Shown one piece after another: positions 22,857 to 24,953 of a stretch of 24,953 nt of DNA. Both the position numbers and the translations under genes were made by a program. The stretch comes from a virus: IMG/VR virus record IMGVR_UViG_3300033148_005434, positions 1 to 24,953 of that record. One strand, written 5' to 3'. A model generated the notes under the pieces. The model ran no database searches and was not told where the DNA came from. It worked only from the letters and a program-made list of their open reading frames with translations. The stretch's first letter is position 1. Each line of letters starts with the position of its first letter.

Positions 22857-23111
22857 ATGATCTTACAGTTGAACATCGAAGATAATCACAAAATAATCCT
22901 ATCAAGAGATGCTGGCAAAGCGTTGCTGCAGGACAACCCTGTTGTATTCAAAGGAAAAGCAAAAAACCTCACCAAAGCACTTAAAAAAGCATCTAATGGA
23001 AGCTATTGGTTAAGTGTTGTTGATATAAAAGAGAAAATGGAGCTTCTTCTCACGGTTAAAATCAAAAACAAAAAACTAGAGTTGTCGTGGCCTAAAAGGG
23101 AACAGATATAA
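22857..23111 (+). CDS. Small hypothetical protein after the structured RNA
   Basis: An 84-residue protein; ATG at 22857 is preceded by AAGGAGAG at 22844-22851, so a TTG start five codons earlier, which lies in that site, is rejected. The protein is basic, with a strand-rich layout (LQLNIEDNHKIILSRDAGKA, then YWLSVVDIKEKMELLLTVKI). No family was recognised. It lies directly after the long inverted repeat and could be translated from the same transcript as the structured RNA. No role can be given. Confidence 0.7.
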   Translation: MILQLNIEDNHKIILSRDAGKALLQDNPVVFKGKAKNLTKALKKASNGSYWLSVVDIKEKMELLLTVKIKNKKLELSWPKREQI

Positions 23112-23143
23112 GTTTTACTTATGCCCATATCAATATATTTTCG

Positions 23144-23172
23144 TAGACAATCATCAATCGCTTAGCTATTAT
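23144..23172 (+). promoter_or_regulatory. Sigma70 promoter for the recombination genes
   Basis: TAGACA (23144-23149) and TATTAT (23167-23172) are separated by exactly 17 bp, each one base off consensus. Start is expected near 23179, about 40 bp before the RecT ATG. It lets the recombination genes be expressed independently of the upstream RNA. Confidence 0.65.
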
Positions 23173-23217
23173 CTGTACACATTCAAAGCACATAACGCAT
23201 ACAGAGAGAGCATAGCG

Positions 23218-24147
23218 ATGACACAACAGAATAAAATGATTAGTATCCGTCAGGCCGTTGGCCACGGAAAAAAGCATTTTGAGAAAATAGCTCAAGCAGA
23301 AAACAACGGCATGGTTTGGGCTAAAGAGAGCGGTTTCGCTATGCAGGTCATCGAAGCCAGCGACTACCTTCAAAAATGCCCAGTCGAATCATTCCGCAAA
23401 GCCATCATAAATGTAGCCTCAATCGGCCTATCATTAAATCCAGCAGAAAAATTAGCTTATCTCGTACCCCGTGATGGCAAAGCCTGTCTGGATATTTCAT
23501 ATCGCGGCCTTGTTAAAATCGCCACTGACTCAGGTTCAATTATCTGGGCAAAAGCAATGCTTGTTCACAAAGAAGATGAGTTTGAATTTACCGGCGTCGA
23601 TACAAAGCCAGTCCACACTTTCTCCCCATTTGCCAGCGTAGAGGATCGAGGCCCAATCGTTGGTGGTTATTCAATAGCTAAGCTCCATAATGGTGATTAT
23701 TTAGTAGATGCGATGTCTCTTTCAGAAATCGAAGAAGTTAAAAAAACATCAAAAGCACAAAATGGCCCATGGAAAACGTGGCCAGAAGAAATGATGAAAA
23801 AGACATTGCTTCGTCGCGGATCTAAGTCATGGCCGACAACTAAGCGTTTTATGGAAGCCGAGGCTCTTCTTAATGAGCATCAAGGCTTAATCTCAACATC
23901 AATCGATAGCTCATCTGGTGAGCCAGCAGTCGTGGTAATAAGCGACGAGCAAATTAAAGAATTAAACAAACTAGCTGTCGACTCCCATGTGAACGTGCAA
24001 AAAATTTACACAGCCTTTGAAATCGAATCCATTGATCAGCTGCCAGTTGCGAAATTCGCGGCTTGCAAGAAGCGTTTGGAAAAAGCACTTGAGGCTCACA
24101 AGAAAAAAGTCGGTACAAAGAAAAACGAACAAAAGCAGAAAGGTTAA
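23218..24147 (+). CDS. recT: RecT-family single-strand annealing protein
   Basis: A 309-residue protein with GAGAGAGC before the ATG. It carries the RecT core: SIGLSLNPAEKLAYLVPR (68-85), a DISYRGLVKIA strand-helix (92-102), and the signature GPWKTWPEEMMKKTLLRRGS (183-202). RecT coats single-stranded DNA and promotes annealing and strand invasion in phage recombination and concatemer formation. The 3' end is a Lys-rich tail. It is followed after 3 bp by the exonuclease gene, forming the classic exonuclease-annealing pair. Length matches the family. Confidence 0.95.
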   Translation: MTQQNKMISIRQAVGHGKKHFEKIAQAENNGMVWAKESGFAMQVIEASDYLQKCPVESFRKAIINVASIGLSLNPAEKLAYLVPRDGKACLDISYRGLVKIATDSGSIIWAKAMLVHKEDEFEFTGVDTKPVHTFSPFASVEDRGPIVGGYSIAKLHNGDYLVDAMSLSEIEEVKKTSKAQNGPWKTWPEEMMKKTLLRRGSKSWPTTKRFMEAEALLNEHQGLISTSIDSSSGEPAVVVISDEQIKELNKLAVDSHVNVQKIYTAFEIESIDQLPVAKFAACKKRLEKALEAHKKKVGTKKNEQKQKG

Positions 24148-24150
24148 AAA

Positions 24151-24774
24151 ATGCTGACAGCGGAACAGAAAAGTAAGCGCTTAGGTAGGATTACCGGCTC
24201 CATAATGAGCACTATTATGGATGGTGGACCAAAAGCTTGGTGCACTTTGCTTGATCAGAAGAAGCTTGAGATTGAGCAGCCAGATATTGCTATTGGTAGT
24301 GAGATTTACGCTCCATCACTTGACTGGGGCAACCGAAATGAGCCAATAGCAATCGCTAATTACGAAATTGAAAACGCGGTTGATGTATATGTGCCTAAAT
24401 TTTCAGTTGTTCATCCGAAGTACGATTATATTGCTGTTCTACCAGACGGGATTACAGACGAAGCTGTTCAGGAAGTAAAGTGCCCGTTTAATGAAGAAAT
24501 TCATAAGATGACAGTAATTTATGGTCTCGGTGCTGAAACCTATAAGGCTCAAATCCAATCAGAAATCTGGTGTACCGAAAAAGAAGTGTGTCATTTTATT
24601 AGTTTTGACCCTCGGTACAAAGATCCAGAGAAACAACTAATCGTTCTCGAAATTGAACGCGATAACGAGTATTTAGAGCAAATGGAAGAGAAGTGCACTA
24701 AGTTTTATGAGTTCCTAATTACTGATACTCGCCCAGAAATTGGGTTTACTACTGAAATACCAATTTTATTTTAA
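24151..24774 (+). CDS. YqaJ-type (lambda exonuclease-like) viral exonuclease
   Basis: A 207-residue protein beginning 3 bp after the RecT stop. The YqaJ motifs are in order: RITGS (13-17), WGNRNEPIA (59-67), PDG with Asp99, EVK with Glu108 and Lys110 (QEVKCPF), and YKAQIQSEIW (131-140) with Gln134. Asp99, Glu108 and Lys110 correspond to the metal and catalytic residues of lambda exonuclease. The enzyme resects 5' strands of double-stranded ends, giving 3' tails for RecT. The length is usual for this family. The pairing strongly supports a Red/RecET-like system. Confidence 0.93.
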   Translation: MLTAEQKSKRLGRITGSIMSTIMDGGPKAWCTLLDQKKLEIEQPDIAIGSEIYAPSLDWGNRNEPIAIANYEIENAVDVYVPKFSVVHPKYDYIAVLPDGITDEAVQEVKCPFNEEIHKMTVIYGLGAETYKAQIQSEIWCTEKEVCHFISFDPRYKDPEKQLIVLEIERDNEYLEQMEEKCTKFYEFLITDTRPEIGFTTEIPILF

Positions 24775-24789
24775 AAGAGGATAAAAAAA

Positions 24790-24953
24790 ATGAAAAACAC
24801 AGTAATGTTATTGGTGATTGCACTTCTTGTAGGTTGTTCTGACGCAGAAGTTGCCTCCCGAAACCTATCAACAGCCGCTGATAATTTTGAGTTAAATCGC
24901 CGTATTGTTTTCTATAACACATGGAAAGGTGAATACCTTCTTTCAGTCGAAGG
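24790..24953 (+). CDS. Lipoprotein, 3' end outside the window
   Basis: The first 54 residues are visible. AGAGGA precedes the ATG at 24790. Residues 1-16 are a lipoprotein signal peptide (KNTVMLLVIALLVGC) with the lipobox LVGC, so Cys16 would carry the lipid. The following EVASRNLSTAADNFELNRRI and FYNTWKGEYLLSVEG match small phage beta-sandwich lipoproteins that I recall from other phages, function unclear. The gene runs off the window edge. Superinfection exclusion is a common guess for lipoproteins of phages but nothing in the sequence shows it. Confidence 0.8.
   Translation, partial: MKNTVMLLVIALLVGCSDAEVASRNLSTAADNFELNRRIVFYNTWKGEYLLSVE

Noticed and set aside
22842-22859. TTG start for the small gene after the RNA
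   Set aside because: It overlaps the AAGGAGAG ribosome site that serves the ATG at 22857.
22672-22905. A minus-strand frame of 77 codons across the inverted repeat
   Set aside because: It runs over the perfect inverted repeat and has no ribosome site or motif; the palindrome explains its openness.

Overview
The window is a piece of a tailed-phage (or prophage) genome. It carries a head-tail structural module, a short leftward regulatory/accessory module, a gene-free 1 kb stretch that looks like a giant structured RNA, and a recombination module. The DNA is AT-rich to the eye. Genes are tightly packed with 1-29 bp overlaps, Shine-Dalgarno sites are strong, and the promoters are sigma70-like, which fits a phage of a Gram-negative, probably gammaproteobacterial, host. 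Two adaptor-like genes, internal-virion-type proteins and the absence of any tape-measure gene suggest a short-tailed (podovirus-like) virion. No terminase, portal, integrase or lysis gene lies in the window, so lifestyle cannot be settled.

Region 1 (1-19849, + strand). A scaffold-like protein, broken by the window edge, and the major coat protein are followed by an intrinsic terminator. Then come a small unknown protein, two adaptor-like proteins, a beta-rich small protein, an 18-residue-repeat protein, three tail appendage proteins (the last a collar protein with several HxH motifs), a predicted hub/nozzle protein, two predicted ejection proteins and a 2,497-residue polyvalent protein. The last has a pyrophosphatase-like domain, a ParB-like domain and two separate HExxH metallopeptidase-like domains. 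Mixed into the tail genes are three enzyme-like genes: a cupin, an aspartyl/asparaginyl hydroxylase-like oxygenase and a cupin-SET fusion. They could modify virion or host proteins.

Region 2 (19770-21751, - strand). After a hairpin terminator between convergent units come a possible small membrane protein, an excisionase-like HTH protein, a secreted staphylococcal-type nuclease, a small NUMOD-like DNA-binding protein, a gene-free stretch ending in a leftward terminator, and a YdaS/Cro-like repressor.

Region 3 (21792-22856). Overlapping divergent promoters sit beside the repressor. The rightward one (TTGACA-N17-TAATAT) opens about 850 nt without a convincing gene. This stretch is full of small hairpins with GNRA and UUCG loops and holds a complete tRNA-Ile(UAU), enclosed by a perfect 10-bp complementary pair. 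It is followed by a perfect 21-bp inverted repeat around a structured 104-nt core. Size, phage location, lack of ORFs and an embedded tRNA match the giant ornate RNA class GOLLD (and resemble ROOL). This is the standout element of the window.

Region 4 (22857-24953, + strand). A small unknown gene, a strong promoter, a RecT-type annealing protein, a YqaJ/lambda-type exonuclease and the start of a lipoprotein gene. RecT and the exonuclease together form a phage homologous-recombination pair.
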